From Pseudactinotalea suaedae (GTDB taxonomy: Bacteria; Actinomycetota; Actinomycetes; Actinomycetales; Beutenbergiaceae): a stretch of 64,000 nucleotides of DNA. The notes below the pieces were generated by a model, which saw only the letters and a program-made list of their open reading frames with translations, was not told where the DNA came from and did not search any database. A program made the position numbers and the translations under genes. Each line of letters begins with the position of its first letter. The stretch's first letter is position 1. Location of the stretch: the NCBI RefSeq assembly GCF_009733815.1, contig NZ_WNXY01000008.1, positions 248,001 through 312,000 of the forward strand, written 5' to 3'. Below are positions 1 to 10,366 of the stretch, in pieces.

Positions 1-271
1 CGCCGCGATCGCGTCCGCGATGGGGATGCAGGCCCGCCGCGTCGAGGACCCGACGGAGGTCCGCGACGCCCTCACCGCGGCGCTCGCGCACAAGGGCCCG
101 TCTCTCGTCGACGTCGTCACCGACCCCAACGCGCTGTCGATCCCGCCGAAGATCACGCGCGACCAGGTGTTCGGCTTCGCGACGGCGCTGAGCAAGATCG
201 TCCTCAACGGCGGTGCCGGCGAGGCGGTCTCGATGGCCCGGTCCAACCTCCGCAACATCCCCCGCAACTGA
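1..271 (+). CDS. poxB: Pyruvate dehydrogenase (quinone)/pyruvate oxidase, C-terminal part
   Basis: Only the last 89 codons are present; the reading frame is open from the window edge (codons start at base 2) to TGA at 269-271. The visible segment has the end of the TPP-binding domain, with the run GPSLVDVVTDPNALSIPP, and the C-terminal tail ALSKIVLNGG...NLRNIPR typical of PoxB-type enzymes. These membrane-associated flavoproteins decarboxylate pyruvate to acetate and pass electrons to the quinone pool. The family call rests on this C-terminal signature alone. The catalytic N-terminal part lies outside the window, so a related TPP enzyme cannot be excluded. Confidence 0.8.
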   Translation, partial: AAIASAMGMQARRVEDPTEVRDALTAALAHKGPSLVDVVTDPNALSIPPKITRDQVFGFATALSKIVLNGGAGEAVSMARSNLRNIPRN

Positions 272-309
272 GGTTGCCACTCGGGGAACGCGTACCCCCT
301 CACCCGCGG

Positions 310-352
310 TCGAGGTAAACGGCAGCCACCGCAAGGTGCGGAATTACCTCGA
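310..352. repeat. 43-bp palindromic repeat, copy 1
   Basis: Starts TCGAGGTAA and ends TTACCTCGA, so the outer 9 bp are a perfect inverted repeat. The middle folds as CCACC-GCAA-GGTG, a stem with a GNRA-type tetraloop. The same length and layout recur at 447, 558 and 633. Confidence 0.85.
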
Positions 353-446
353 CCCCCGCCGGTGCAGGTCTGCGATGCCCCGCGATGCCCCCCACGCGAC
401 GCGACGCGACGCCCCGCGACGCCCCGCGATGCCCCCATCCGGCGGT

Positions 447-489
447 TCGAGGTAATCGACGGCCACCGGAAGGCGGCGGAATACCTCGA
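447..489. repeat. 43-bp palindromic repeat, copy 2
   Basis: Starts TCGAGGTAA and ends ATACCTCGA, with the pairing extended by one T/A pair outside each end (446 and 490). The centre is CACC-GGAA-GGCG, again with a GNRA-type loop. It is separated from copy 1 by 94 nt of unrelated sequence. Confidence 0.85.
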
Positions 490-557
490 ACCCAGCGGAC
501 TCCGGCGGACTCCGGCGCGCTTCGCAGCTCGCGGCGGCCCCCGCGGCTCCGATCGCA

Positions 558-600
558 TCGAGGTAATCAACGGCCGCCAGAAGGTGCCGCAATACCTCGA
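558..600. repeat. 43-bp palindromic repeat, copy 3
   Basis: Starts TCGAGGTAA and ends ATACCTCGA. The centre is CGCC-AGAA-GGTG, where a G-T wobble keeps the stem. It lies 68 nt after copy 2. Confidence 0.85.
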
Positions 601-632
601 CCGCGGCAGCGCGTCCCCGCCGTCGAGCTGGG

Positions 633-675
633 TCGAGGTAAAGGGCAACCACGGCGAGGTGGCGGATTACCTCGA
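633..675. repeat. 43-bp palindromic repeat, copy 4
   Basis: Starts TCGAGGTAA and ends TTACCTCGA (pairing may extend to 676). The centre is CCAC-GGCGAG-GTGG. It lies only 32 nt after copy 3 and directly precedes the G-rich tract. Confidence 0.85.
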
Positions 676-681
676 ACCGGC

Positions 682-730
682 GGAGGTGGGGGTGGGGTGG
701 AGGTGGGGGTGGAGGGTCGGGGTGGGGGTG
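682..730 (+). other. G-rich tract with G-quadruplex potential
   Basis: Six runs of three to five G (688-692, 694-697, 705-709, 714-716, 719-722, 724-728) are separated by 1 to 7 nt on the plus strand. This exceeds the usual four-run requirement for an intramolecular quadruplex. It sits about 155 nt upstream of the fhaA start, within the likely leader or promoter region. Formation and function are inferred, not shown. Confidence 0.6.
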
Positions 731-885
731 GCGCCGCCGTTCACACCGCGGCCACCGGTCATCCCCTGTCCCTCCGCCGTGCCTCCCGGTGGCGAACCGA
801 TTCCCCGCTTACGATGAGCGTGCACACGTGTGTGCGCAGCCGTCGTGGCTCGCGCGGGCCAGCGAAGCGGAAGGAGGGGCGCCAC

Positions 886-1584
886 ATGGGGGTTCTCGAC
901 AGGTTCGAGAAGGGTGTCGAGCGCGCCCTCAGCAACACGTTCTCCAAGGCGTTCAAGCCGGACCTGAAGCCGGTGGACATCGCCGCGGCCATCCGCCGCG
1001 ACATGGACGAGCGCACCGCAGCCCTGTCCCGCGGCCGCACCGTGGTGCCGAACACGTTCACCGTGGAGCTGGGACCGACCGAGTTCGACCAGATCCAGGA
1101 CTGGGGCGCGGACGCCCTGGCCGAGGAGATGGTCGCCGCCGCCGAGGACCACGCGCGCGAGCAGGGGTATGTGTTCGTGGGCCCGGTCGAGGTCACGTTC
1201 ACCGAGACCGAGGAGCCGACCGGCTCCTTCCGCGTCCGGTCCTCCTCCCGCCGCGGCGCCGTGGCGCCGGCCACCGGCAGCGCCCCGAGCCGCCGCCACC
1301 CGATCCTCGACATCGACGGCCAGCGCTACCTGCTCACCGGCCCGGTCACGGTCATCGGCCGCGGCAGCGAGGCCGACATCATCGTCGACGACACCGGCGT
1401 CTCCCGCCGCCACCTCGAGATCCGCGTCACCCCGGACGGCGTCATCGCCTCGGACATGGGCTCGACCAACGGCACCTTCGTGGAGGGCCACCGCGTCCCG
1501 GCCGCCACGCTGGTGGACGGCAACACCCTCACGATCGGCCGCACCCGCATCATGTTCTGGACCGGGACCGACGATTCGGAGTGA
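886..1584 (+). CDS. fhaA: FHA domain protein FhaA (DUF3662)
   Basis: A 232-residue protein. Residues 1-115 match the N-terminal DUF3662 region of FhaA (opening MGVLDRFEKGVERALSNTF). Residues about 140-225 form an FHA phosphothreonine-binding domain with the conserved GRG...D, SRRH and GSTNGTFV elements. In mycobacteria FhaA is a PknB target that binds lipid-II machinery and slows peptidoglycan synthesis. The ATG at 886 is chosen over longer frames because it matches family N-termini and has an AAGGAGG site 7 nt upstream (871-879). It is first in the operon with fhaB, pstP, rodA, pbpA, pknA and pknB. Confidence 0.95.
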   Translation: MGVLDRFEKGVERALSNTFSKAFKPDLKPVDIAAAIRRDMDERTAALSRGRTVVPNTFTVELGPTEFDQIQDWGADALAEEMVAAAEDHAREQGYVFVGPVEVTFTETEEPTGSFRVRSSSRRGAVAPATGSAPSRRHPILDIDGQRYLLTGPVTVIGRGSEADIIVDDTGVSRRHLEIRVTPDGVIASDMGSTNGTFVEGHRVPAATLVDGNTLTIGRTRIMFWTGTDDSE

Positions 1585-1605
1585 TCACGTGATGGAGGCG
1601 ATCGC

Positions 1606-2100
1606 GTGAGCGAGCTGGTTGTCACGCTGATCCGGCTGGGCTACCTGGTGCTGCTGTGGCTGCTGGTGCTCGCCGCCATCGGCGTGCTCCGCCGCGACAT
1701 CTCGGGCACGCGGGTGCTCGCGCGCGGCAGCCTCATGGGTCGCTCGAGCGCCAAGGCCGCGCCCGACGGCGGAGCCGCCCCTGGGCGGGGAGCGCGCGCC
1801 AAGCGCGGCGCCCCCACGCGCCTGGTCGTCACCGCGGGCCCGCTCAACGGGACGACGCTGCGCCTGGGTGAGAACTCGATCCTGCTGGGCCGGGCGCCGT
1901 CGTCGACCCTCGTCCTCGACGACGACTACTCCTCCACCCGGCACGCGCGGATCTTCCCCGCCGACGGCGGTTGGTACGTGGAGGACCTCGGCTCCACCAA
2001 CGGCACGTGGCTGGGCTCGTCGCAGGTCGAGGGCCCCACCCCGGTCCCCGCCGGCACCCCGATCCGCGTGGGCCAGACCGTCATCGAGCTGCGCCGGTAA
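1606..2100 (+). CDS. fhaB: FHA domain membrane protein FhaB (FipA-like)
   Basis: 164 residues starting at GTG 1606, with GGAGG about 8 nt upstream. One N-terminal transmembrane segment (about residues 8-28) is followed by a basic, flexible linker and a C-terminal FHA domain (about 72-164) with LGRAPSS, STRHARI and GSTNGTWLG. In mycobacteria FhaB/FipA links Ser/Thr kinase signalling to the divisome. The position directly after fhaA and 4 nt before pstP is the conserved actinobacterial order. Confidence 0.93.
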   Translation: MSELVVTLIRLGYLVLLWLLVLAAIGVLRRDISGTRVLARGSLMGRSSAKAAPDGGAAPGRGARAKRGAPTRLVVTAGPLNGTTLRLGENSILLGRAPSSTLVLDDDYSSTRHARIFPADGGWYVEDLGSTNGTWLGSSQVEGPTPVPAGTPIRVGQTVIELRR

Positions 2101-2104
2101 GCCC

Positions 2105-3460
2105 GTGACCGTCTCCCTGAACTACGCGGCCCGTTCCGACGTGGGGCTCACGCGCGAGAACAACCAGGACTCCGGTTACGCCGGCCCCCAGCTGCTCGTG
2201 GTCGCCGACGGCATGGGCGGCGCCGCCGCCGGTGACGTGGCGTCCTCGGTGGCGGTGGCGCACCTCGCCTCGCTCGACGGCGACGAGCACTCCGCGGACG
2301 AGCTCCTCGACCTGCTGCGCTCCGCCGTCGCGGACGCCCACTCGGACCTGCTGGCCTACGCCCGTGACACCCCGAAGAACGCCGGCCTCGGCACCACCGT
2401 GATCGCGCTGCTGCGCACCGGCGCGACCGCGGCCATGGTGCACATCGGCGACTCCCGCGCCTACCTGGTGCGCGCGGGCACGATGCACCAGGTCACCCAC
2501 GACCACACGTTCGTGCAGCACCTCGTCGACACCGGCCAGCTCACCGAGGAGGAGGCGGAGAACCACCCGCAGCGCTCGGTCCTGCTCCGCGTGCTCGGCG
2601 ACTCCAGCGCCGAGATCGAGCTGGACGAGTCGGTCCGGGAGCTCCGTGACGGCGACCGCTGGCTGCTGTGCTCGGACGGCCTGTCCTCGTACGTGTCCGC
2701 CGAGACGATCGCCGACGTGCTCGCGGAGACCGCGGACCCCGGCCAGTGCGCCGACGACCTCGTGCAGCTCGCGCTCCGCGCCGGCGGGCAGGACAACATC
2801 ACCGTGATCGTCGCGGACGTCACGAAGGACGCCACCGATCCCGGACGCCTGCCCGACACCACGCCGCAGGTGGTCGGAGCGGCTGCGGTCGACCGCAAGG
2901 CCCCGACCCGCGGCGGGAACTCGCCGGCCGCCCGCGCCGCCGCGCTGACCGCCGGCTCCCGTGCGAGCTCGCCGCGCCAGATGATCCGGGACAGCTCCGA
3001 CGACGAGGAGGAGCTGGACCTCGACGCCCCGCCCCGGCGTCGTCCGATCTTCACCATCCTCGCGATCGTCGTCGTGCTGCTGATGCTCGCCGGGGCCGGG
3101 ACGCTCGGCTACCGGTGGACCCAGACGCAGTTCTACGTCGCCCCCGACGAGACCGACGGGGTGGTCGCGATCTACCGCGGCGTGCCTCAGGAGCTGGGGC
3201 CGGTGTCGCTGTCGAGCATCGAGGAGCGGTCGGACATCGTGGTCGCCGAGCTGCCGCCGTTCGTGCAGGCGCGGGTGGAGGCGGGCATCGCCGCGTCCAG
3301 CCTCGAGGCCGCCCGGGACACCGTGGAGGGCCTGGCCGCCGAGGTCAGCTCGCCCGAGACCACGGAACCGACCGACGACGCCAGCACCGCTGAGACCGAC
3401 CCGGCCACCGACCCCACGCCGTCAGACCCGTCGACCTCGACCAGCGAGGCCACCGGCTGA
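2105..3460 (+). CDS. pstP: PP2C-family Ser/Thr protein phosphatase PstP
   Basis: 451 residues from GTG 2105. The PP2C catalytic domain covers about residues 1-240, with metal-binding aspartates in NQDSGY, VADGMGG, HIGDSRAY and CSDGL. A linker precedes one transmembrane segment (about 315-337), a short extracytoplasmic domain and a Thr/Ser/Pro-rich tail. It dephosphorylates PknA, PknB and their substrates. The long open frame upstream of 2105 overlaps fhaB in another phase and is not coding. The stop overlaps the rodA start by one base (TGATG). Confidence 0.95.
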   Translation: MTVSLNYAARSDVGLTRENNQDSGYAGPQLLVVADGMGGAAAGDVASSVAVAHLASLDGDEHSADELLDLLRSAVADAHSDLLAYARDTPKNAGLGTTVIALLRTGATAAMVHIGDSRAYLVRAGTMHQVTHDHTFVQHLVDTGQLTEEEAENHPQRSVLLRVLGDSSAEIELDESVRELRDGDRWLLCSDGLSSYVSAETIADVLAETADPGQCADDLVQLALRAGGQDNITVIVADVTKDATDPGRLPDTTPQVVGAAAVDRKAPTRGGNSPAARAAALTAGSRASSPRQMIRDSSDDEEELDLDAPPRRRPIFTILAIVVVLLMLAGAGTLGYRWTQTQFYVAPDETDGVVAIYRGVPQELGPVSLSSIEERSDIVVAELPPFVQARVEAGIAASSLEAARDTVEGLAAEVSSPETTEPTDDASTAETDPATDPTPSDPSTSTSEATG

Positions 3461-5220
3461 TGGCGACCGTCGCACCCTCCACGCGCCCCCGCGCCGGCCG
3501 CAACAGCGAGCTCGGGCTGCTCGCGATCGCGCTCGCCGTCGGCGTCGCCGCGTACGCGATCGTGGGTCTGAACCTCGACGGCGTGGTCCCGGTCGATCTC
3601 GTGCGTCACGTCGGGATCCTGGTCGTGCTGACCGTGGTGCTGCACCTCGTGATGCGCTGGCGCGCGCCGAACGCCGACCCGGTGATGCTGCCCGTGGTGG
3701 CCGCGCTCAACGGGCTGGGCCTGGCGATGATCTACCGGATCGACCAGCCGCTGGCCGAGCGTGGGCTGCGGGCGGGCTTCGCCGAGCGACAGCTGGTCTG
3801 GACGATCATCGGGATCGTGCTGGCGATCGCGGTGCTGGCGCTGCTGCGCGACCACCGCACGCTGCGGCGCTACCCGTTCCTGGCGATGATCGCCGGCCTC
3901 GCGCTGCTGTGCCTGCCGATGGCGCCGTTCATCGGGCAGACGATCAACGGCGCACGGCTGTGGATCAACGTGGCCGGGTTCTCGTTCCAGCCGGCCGAGG
4001 TCGCCAAGATCCTGCTGGCGATCTTCTTCGCCGGGTACTTCGTGAACCGGCGCGACGCGCTGACGCTCGCAGGCAACAAGATGCTGGGCCTGCACCTGCC
4101 GCGGTTCGCCGACCTGGCGCCGATCGTGGTGATCTGGGTCGTCAGCGTGGGTGTGCTGGTGGTCGAGCGGGACCTCGGCACCTCGCTGCTGTTCTTCGGC
4201 CTGTTCGTGGCGATGCTCTACGTCGCCACCGAGAAGGTCAGCTGGATCTTCATCGGTCTGCTGCTGGTGGGCGTGGGCGTGGTCTTCGCCTACTCGACGT
4301 TCGACTATGTGGCGGCCCGGTTCGACGTGTGGCTGAACGCGCTCGACTCCGAGATCTACAACCGCGACCCCGGCGGCTCCGGCCAGTTGGTGCGCGGGCT
4401 GTTCGGGCTCGCGGCCGGTGGCCTGATGGGCACGGGCCTCGGCCTGGGCCACCCGGACCTGGTGCCCTACGCGAACTCCGACTTCATCGTCGCGAGCCTG
4501 GGCGAGGAGCTGGGGCTCACCGGCCTGGTCGCGATCCTCATGCTGTACCTGGTGCTCGCCCAGCGCGGCCTGCGCGCCGCGATCGGGGTGCGTGACGGCT
4601 TCGGCAAGCTGCTCGCCTCGGGTTTCGCCTTCGTGATCGCGTTCCAGGTGTTCGTGGTGGTCGGCGGCGTGACGCGGCTGATCCCGCTCACGGGTCTCAC
4701 CATGCCGTTCATGGCGGCCGGCGGCTCCTCGCTGGTGGCGAACTGGATCATCGTGGCGATCCTGCTGCGGATCTCCGACGCCGCGCGCCGCCCCGCCCCG
4801 GCCGGCGCCGGTTCGGTGGTCGGCAACGAGACCGCCCTGATCGCGCTGGGCGACGTCGCCCCCGCCGACCCCGTCCCGGCGTCCGTGCCCTCAGTACCGG
4901 CCCGCCCCTCCGCCTTCGGCTGGGACGACGTCGAACCCGAGCCCAACACCTTCGCCAGCTCCCGCACCGAGCTCATCGACCACCGTGAAGAGCGGCCAAC
5001 CAACGCCGTCGGCCATGAATCGAACCCGGCCGACACGACAGGTGACCAACAAGGCGGGCCGGGGACGTCTCGCGCGACGCTGGATGGGCCTGGCGGGAGC
5101 GAGCGAGGAACGAGCGAGCGGATGGTTGGCGTCGCGCGAGACGTCCCCGGTCCGCCGGACCAGACCTCGACGAGCGACGCTGACGACGATGACAACCCCA
5201 CGGAGGTGGTGAAGCGATGA
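3460..5220 (+). CDS. rodA: FtsW/RodA/SpoVE-family peptidoglycan glycosyltransferase
   Basis: 586 residues. About ten to twelve transmembrane helices span residues 15-445 and carry the SEDS signatures (GARLWINV..FQPAEVAK, ERDLGTS). It polymerises lipid II together with the adjacent class B PBP (pbpA). The hydrophobic core ends near residue 445, so the roughly 140-residue soluble tail is unusually long. Part of the tail, residues 533-564, is encoded by a palindromic element (5059-5150) with a relative at 13098-13210. The stop overlaps the pbpA start (ATGA). Confidence 0.93.
   Translation: MATVAPSTRPRAGRNSELGLLAIALAVGVAAYAIVGLNLDGVVPVDLVRHVGILVVLTVVLHLVMRWRAPNADPVMLPVVAALNGLGLAMIYRIDQPLAERGLRAGFAERQLVWTIIGIVLAIAVLALLRDHRTLRRYPFLAMIAGLALLCLPMAPFIGQTINGARLWINVAGFSFQPAEVAKILLAIFFAGYFVNRRDALTLAGNKMLGLHLPRFADLAPIVVIWVVSVGVLVVERDLGTSLLFFGLFVAMLYVATEKVSWIFIGLLLVGVGVVFAYSTFDYVAARFDVWLNALDSEIYNRDPGGSGQLVRGLFGLAAGGLMGTGLGLGHPDLVPYANSDFIVASLGEELGLTGLVAILMLYLVLAQRGLRAAIGVRDGFGKLLASGFAFVIAFQVFVVVGGVTRLIPLTGLTMPFMAAGGSSLVANWIIVAILLRISDAARRPAPAGAGSVVGNETALIALGDVAPADPVPASVPSVPARPSAFGWDDVEPEPNTFASSRTELIDHREERPTNAVGHESNPADTTGDQQGGPGTSRATLDGPGGSERGTSERMVGVARDVPGPPDQTSTSDADDDDNPTEVVKR
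5059..5150. repeat. Long palindromic element, copy 1 (inside rodA)
   Basis: The left arm (5059-5080) and right arm (5129-5150) are perfect 22-bp reverse complements, with a 48-nt interior. The interior shares TGGATGGGCCTGGCGGGAGC and GCGAGGAACGAGCG with the intergenic element at 13098-13210. Here the element is read in frame as part of the RodA C-terminal tail, with no stop codon. Confidence 0.85.
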
Positions 5221-6676
5221 ACTCCCCGCTGCGCCGCCTCTCCATCGTGATGCTCGCGATGTTCGTGCTGCTCATGGGCAACGCCTCGTGGGTCCAGTAC
5301 GGGCAGGCGGGTGCGCTCAACGACGACCCGCGCAACGTGCGCACGATCTACCGCGAGTACGGGCAGGACCGTGGCCCGATCGTCGTGGCGGGCACGCCGG
5401 TCGCGTTCTCCGAGCCCGTCGACGACCCGTTCGGGTTCCAGCGGATCTATGCGAACGGTCCGCTGTACGCGCCCGTGACCGGGCACTTCTCGGTGGTCTT
5501 CTCCAGTACCGGCATCGAGGACAAGGGCAACGCCGTGCTCAACGGCACCGACTCCTCGTTGCTGTTCCAGCGCATCCAGCAGCTGTTCACCGGTGGCAGC
5601 CAGCAGGGTGGCGCCGTCGAGGTCACGATCGACCCCGCGGCGCAGCAGGCGGCATGGGACCTGCTCGGCGACCAGCGCGGTGCGGTCGTGGCGCTCGACC
5701 CCAAGACCGGCGCGATCCTCGCGATGGTGAGCAAGCCGAGCTACGACCCGAACGTGCTCGCCGGTCACAGCACGAGCGAGGTCAACGCCGCCTGGCAGCA
5801 GCTTCTCGAGGACCCGACCGACCCGATGATCAACCGCACGATCGCGGGCGACCTGTACGCGCCGGGGTCCACGTTCAAGCTGGTCGACACCGCGATGCTG
5901 CTGGAGTCGGGGGACTTCACGCCCGACAGCGAGGTGCCCGCACCCACGGTCTACACCCCGCCGGGCACCAGCACCGGGATCAGGAACCCCGGCGGTGCGG
6001 TCTGCGGGAACGGCACCACCGCCACGCTGACCGAGGCGCTCCGGGTCTCCTGCAACACCCCGTTCGCCCAGCTCGCGGTGCAGCTCGGCCCGGAGGCGCT
6101 GCAGGACCAGGCGCAGGCGTTCGGGTTCGGCCAGGACCTCGCGATCCCGATGACGGTCACGCCGAGCACGCTGGGCTCGGACTTCGACGCCAACGACCCC
6201 GCGCTCGCGCAGACCGCCATCGGGCAGCGCAGCGTGCGCGTCACGCCGATGCAGATGGCGATGGTCGTGGCCTCGATCGCCAACGGCGGCGTGCTGATGC
6301 ACCCGTACCTGGTGGCGACCGAGCGCGGCCCGAACCTCGACGTGGTCGCCGAGACCCAGCCGAGCGTGTTCTCACGCCCGGTGTCGGCCTCGACCGCCTC
6401 GCTGATGACCCAGATGATGGTCAACGTCGTGGACAACGGCACAGGATGGCCGGGACAGGTTCCCGGCGTGTCGGTGGCCGGAAAGACCGGTACGGCCCAG
6501 TCTGGTGTCGAGGGTGTGGCACCGACGGCGTGGTTCACGGCGTTCGCTCCGGCGGACGACCCGCAGATCGCGATCGCGGTCGTGGTGGAGGAGGGCGGCG
6601 ACCTCGGAGACGAGGCCACCGGCGCCAGGGTGGCGGCACCGATTGCCGCGGGGGTCATCGAGGCGGTGCTGGGGGA

Positions 6677-6680
<4 letters not shown>
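5217..6680 (+). CDS. pbpA: Class B penicillin-binding protein PbpA (transpeptidase)
   Basis: 487 residues with an N-terminal signal anchor (about 8-26). The transpeptidase domain carries the active-site motifs STFK (Ser218, Lys221), SCN (278-280) and KTG (423-425). It cross-links peptidoglycan as partner of the SEDS protein encoded just upstream. The start overlaps the rodA stop and the stop overlaps the pknA start, both as ATGA, consistent with translational coupling. The length is normal for actinobacterial PbpA. Confidence 0.95.
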
Positions 6681-8366
<1,686 letters not shown>

Positions 8367-8374
<8 letters not shown>

Positions 8375-10316
8375 CGGACCCTCCCCGCGCATGCTTGCCG
8401 GGCGCTACGAGGTCGGCGAGCTGATCGGCCGCGGCGGCATGGCCGAGGTGCACATCGGGCGCGACACCCGCCTGGGCCGCACCGTGGCGATCAAGGTGCT
8501 GCGCAGCGACCTCGCGCGCGACCCCACGTTCCTGGCCCGGTTCCGCCGCGAGGCGCAGTCGGCGGCGTCGCTGAACCACCCCGCGATCGTGTCGGTCTAC
8601 GACACCGGCGAGGACGGCGGCCTGGACGGCAACGGCGTCGAGACGCACGTGCCGTTCATCGTCATGGAGTACGTCGAGGGCCACACGGTCCGCGACCTGG
8701 TGCGCGACGGTGCCGCCCTGCCGATCGACGAGGCCATCGAGATCACCGCCGGCGTGCTGTCGGCGCTGGAGTACAGCCACCGCGCCGGCATCGTGCACCG
8801 CGACATCAAGCCCGCGAACGTGATGCTCACGCCCACGGGCGACGTCAAGGTCATGGACTTCGGCATCGCGCGGGCGATGACCGACGCCTCGGGCGGCATG
8901 ACCCAGACCCAGGCCGTGGTCGGCACCGCGCAGTACCTCTCCCCGGAGCAGGCGCGCGGCGAGGTGGTCGACACGCGCTCCGACCTCTACTCCACCGGCT
9001 GCCTGCTGTACGAGCTGTTGACCGGGCGGCCGCCGTTCCAGGGCGACTCCGCCGTCAGCGTGGCGTACCAGCACGTGAGCGAGGCCGCTCCGGTGCCGTC
9101 GGCGATCGCGCCCGACGTGCCCGAAGCGCTGGACCGCATCGTCATGAAGGCCCTGACCAAGGACCGCGAGGAGCGCTACAGCACGGCCGACGAGTTCCGG
9201 TCCGACCTCGAGGCGGTCGCTGGGGAGGGCGTCGTGTCCGCCCCGCCGCTGGGTGCCACCACCGTGCTCGCGGGTGCGGGCGGCGGTGCGACCCAGGTGT
9301 TCGGAGGCCCGGCGCCCGCCGTCACGCCGACCACGCGGGCCGAGGCCCAGGCGCTCACCGACGAGGATGCGGAGCCGCCCAAGCGCAACAAGGCGCTGAT
9401 CTGGATCCTCTCGATCATCGGTGTGATCGCCCTGGGCGCGATCATCTGGCTGCTGCTCAACCGAGGGACCACGCCGGAGGAGCCGGAGAGCCCGACGACG
9501 ACCGCGGCCGAGATGGTCGTCATCCCGACGCTGACCCAGGGCATGACCGAGGACGAGGTCACGGCAGCCCTGGAGGAGGTCGAGCTGGTGGCCGACGTGC
9601 AGGACCCGGAGGCCAGCGACACGGTCGAGGCGGGTGGCTTCATCCGCTCGAACCCGGAGTCCGGCCAGACGGTCGACGTCAGCGTCGAGACCAACCGGAC
9701 CGTGCAGGTGTGGTTCTCCGCCGGCCCTGACTCGATCGCGATCCCGGACGTCAACGGCATGACGCAGGAGCAGGCCAGGCAGGAGCTCGCGACGGCCGGT
9801 TTCGACGCCGCGAACTTCACGATCACTCCCGAGGACATCGCCGGCACCCCGCAGGGTCAGGCCGACCGCACCGAGCCTGCCGCCGGTACCGAGGCCGCGC
9901 CGGACACCCCGATCACGATCTTCATCGGCAGCGGCCGGGTCGAGCTCCCGGATCTGCGCAGCCTGCCGGCGGGTGAGGCGCAGGACATCCTCGACGACCT
10001 GCAGCTGAACTACCGGTTCGGCGAGACGGTGTTCAGCGGTGACTACGAGCCCGACACGATCGCGGCGACCGACCCCAGCGCCGGTCTCGTGGAGTACGAC
10101 GCCCTGATCACCCTGACGGTCTCCTCAGGCCCGTCGCCCGAACCGACCACGGAGGAGCCGACAACCGACCCGGGCACCGACCCCGAGGCCGGGACGGACC
10201 CCGACGCCGGCACCGACCCCGACGGCGGGACCGGCCCCGAGGCCGGAACCGACGGCCCGGACGGCCCGGGCAACGGCACGGGCAACGGGAACAACGGCAA
10301 CGGCAACAACCCCTGA
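8367..10316 (+). CDS. pknB: PASTA-domain Ser/Thr protein kinase PknB
   Basis: 649 residues from GTG 8367, with AGGAGG at 8351-8356. The kinase domain (about 10-275) has HRDIKPAN with His144 and Asp146. A transmembrane helix lies near 344-365, followed by three PASTA repeats that sense muropeptide or lipid II outside the cell. The family often has four, so three is at the short end. The tail is low complexity, with TDPEAGTDPDAGTDPDGG repeats and a Gly/Asn-rich end. It overlaps pknA by 8 nt. The stop codon is the first part of a 20-bp hairpin. Confidence 0.95.
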
Positions 10317-10361
10317 GGTTTCAACACCTTTCCGTGCATGAACGGAAAGGTGTTGAAACCT
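10316..10361. terminator. Perfect 20-bp hairpin between convergent genes
   Basis: Arms 10316-10335 and 10342-10361 pair perfectly around a 6-nt loop (GCATGA). The stem is AT-richer than its surroundings and begins with the last base of the pknB stop. It lies between convergent pknB and the glutamine amidotransferase gene, so a bidirectional terminator is the simplest reading. There is no T-tract on either side. Confidence 0.65.
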
Positions 10362-10366
10362 GGGGA

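Larger units (their letters stand above)
272..885. other. Gene-free 614-nt region with palindromic repeats and a G-rich tract
   Basis: No credible gene lies between poxB and fhaA. Short open frames here have no ribosome binding site and read through the repeats. The region holds four 43-bp palindromic repeats (310-675), a run of GCGATGCCCC/GCGACGCCCC-like short repeats around 370-435 and a G-rich tract (682-730). I looked for a tRNA gene, because many actinobacteria carry tRNA-Leu next to fhaA, and found none. The promoter of the fhaA operon is presumably in the last 150 nt, but I cannot assign it. Confidence 0.7.

Noticed and set aside
310-675. CRISPR array
   Set aside because: Spacers vary from 32 to 94 nt, the repeats are degenerate and palindromic along their whole length, and no cas gene is present.
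362-817. Open frame carrying three of the 43-bp repeats as a protein motif (FEVIDGHRK.., IEVINGRQK..)
   Set aside because: No ribosome binding site, copy 1 is in another phase, and the palindromes give similar peptides on both strands. A DNA or RNA role is simpler.
5288-6676. A 463-codon open frame joined to the start of pknA
   Set aside because: It is a shadow of pbpA in another phase. PknA begins at ATG 6677, where its family N-terminus starts.
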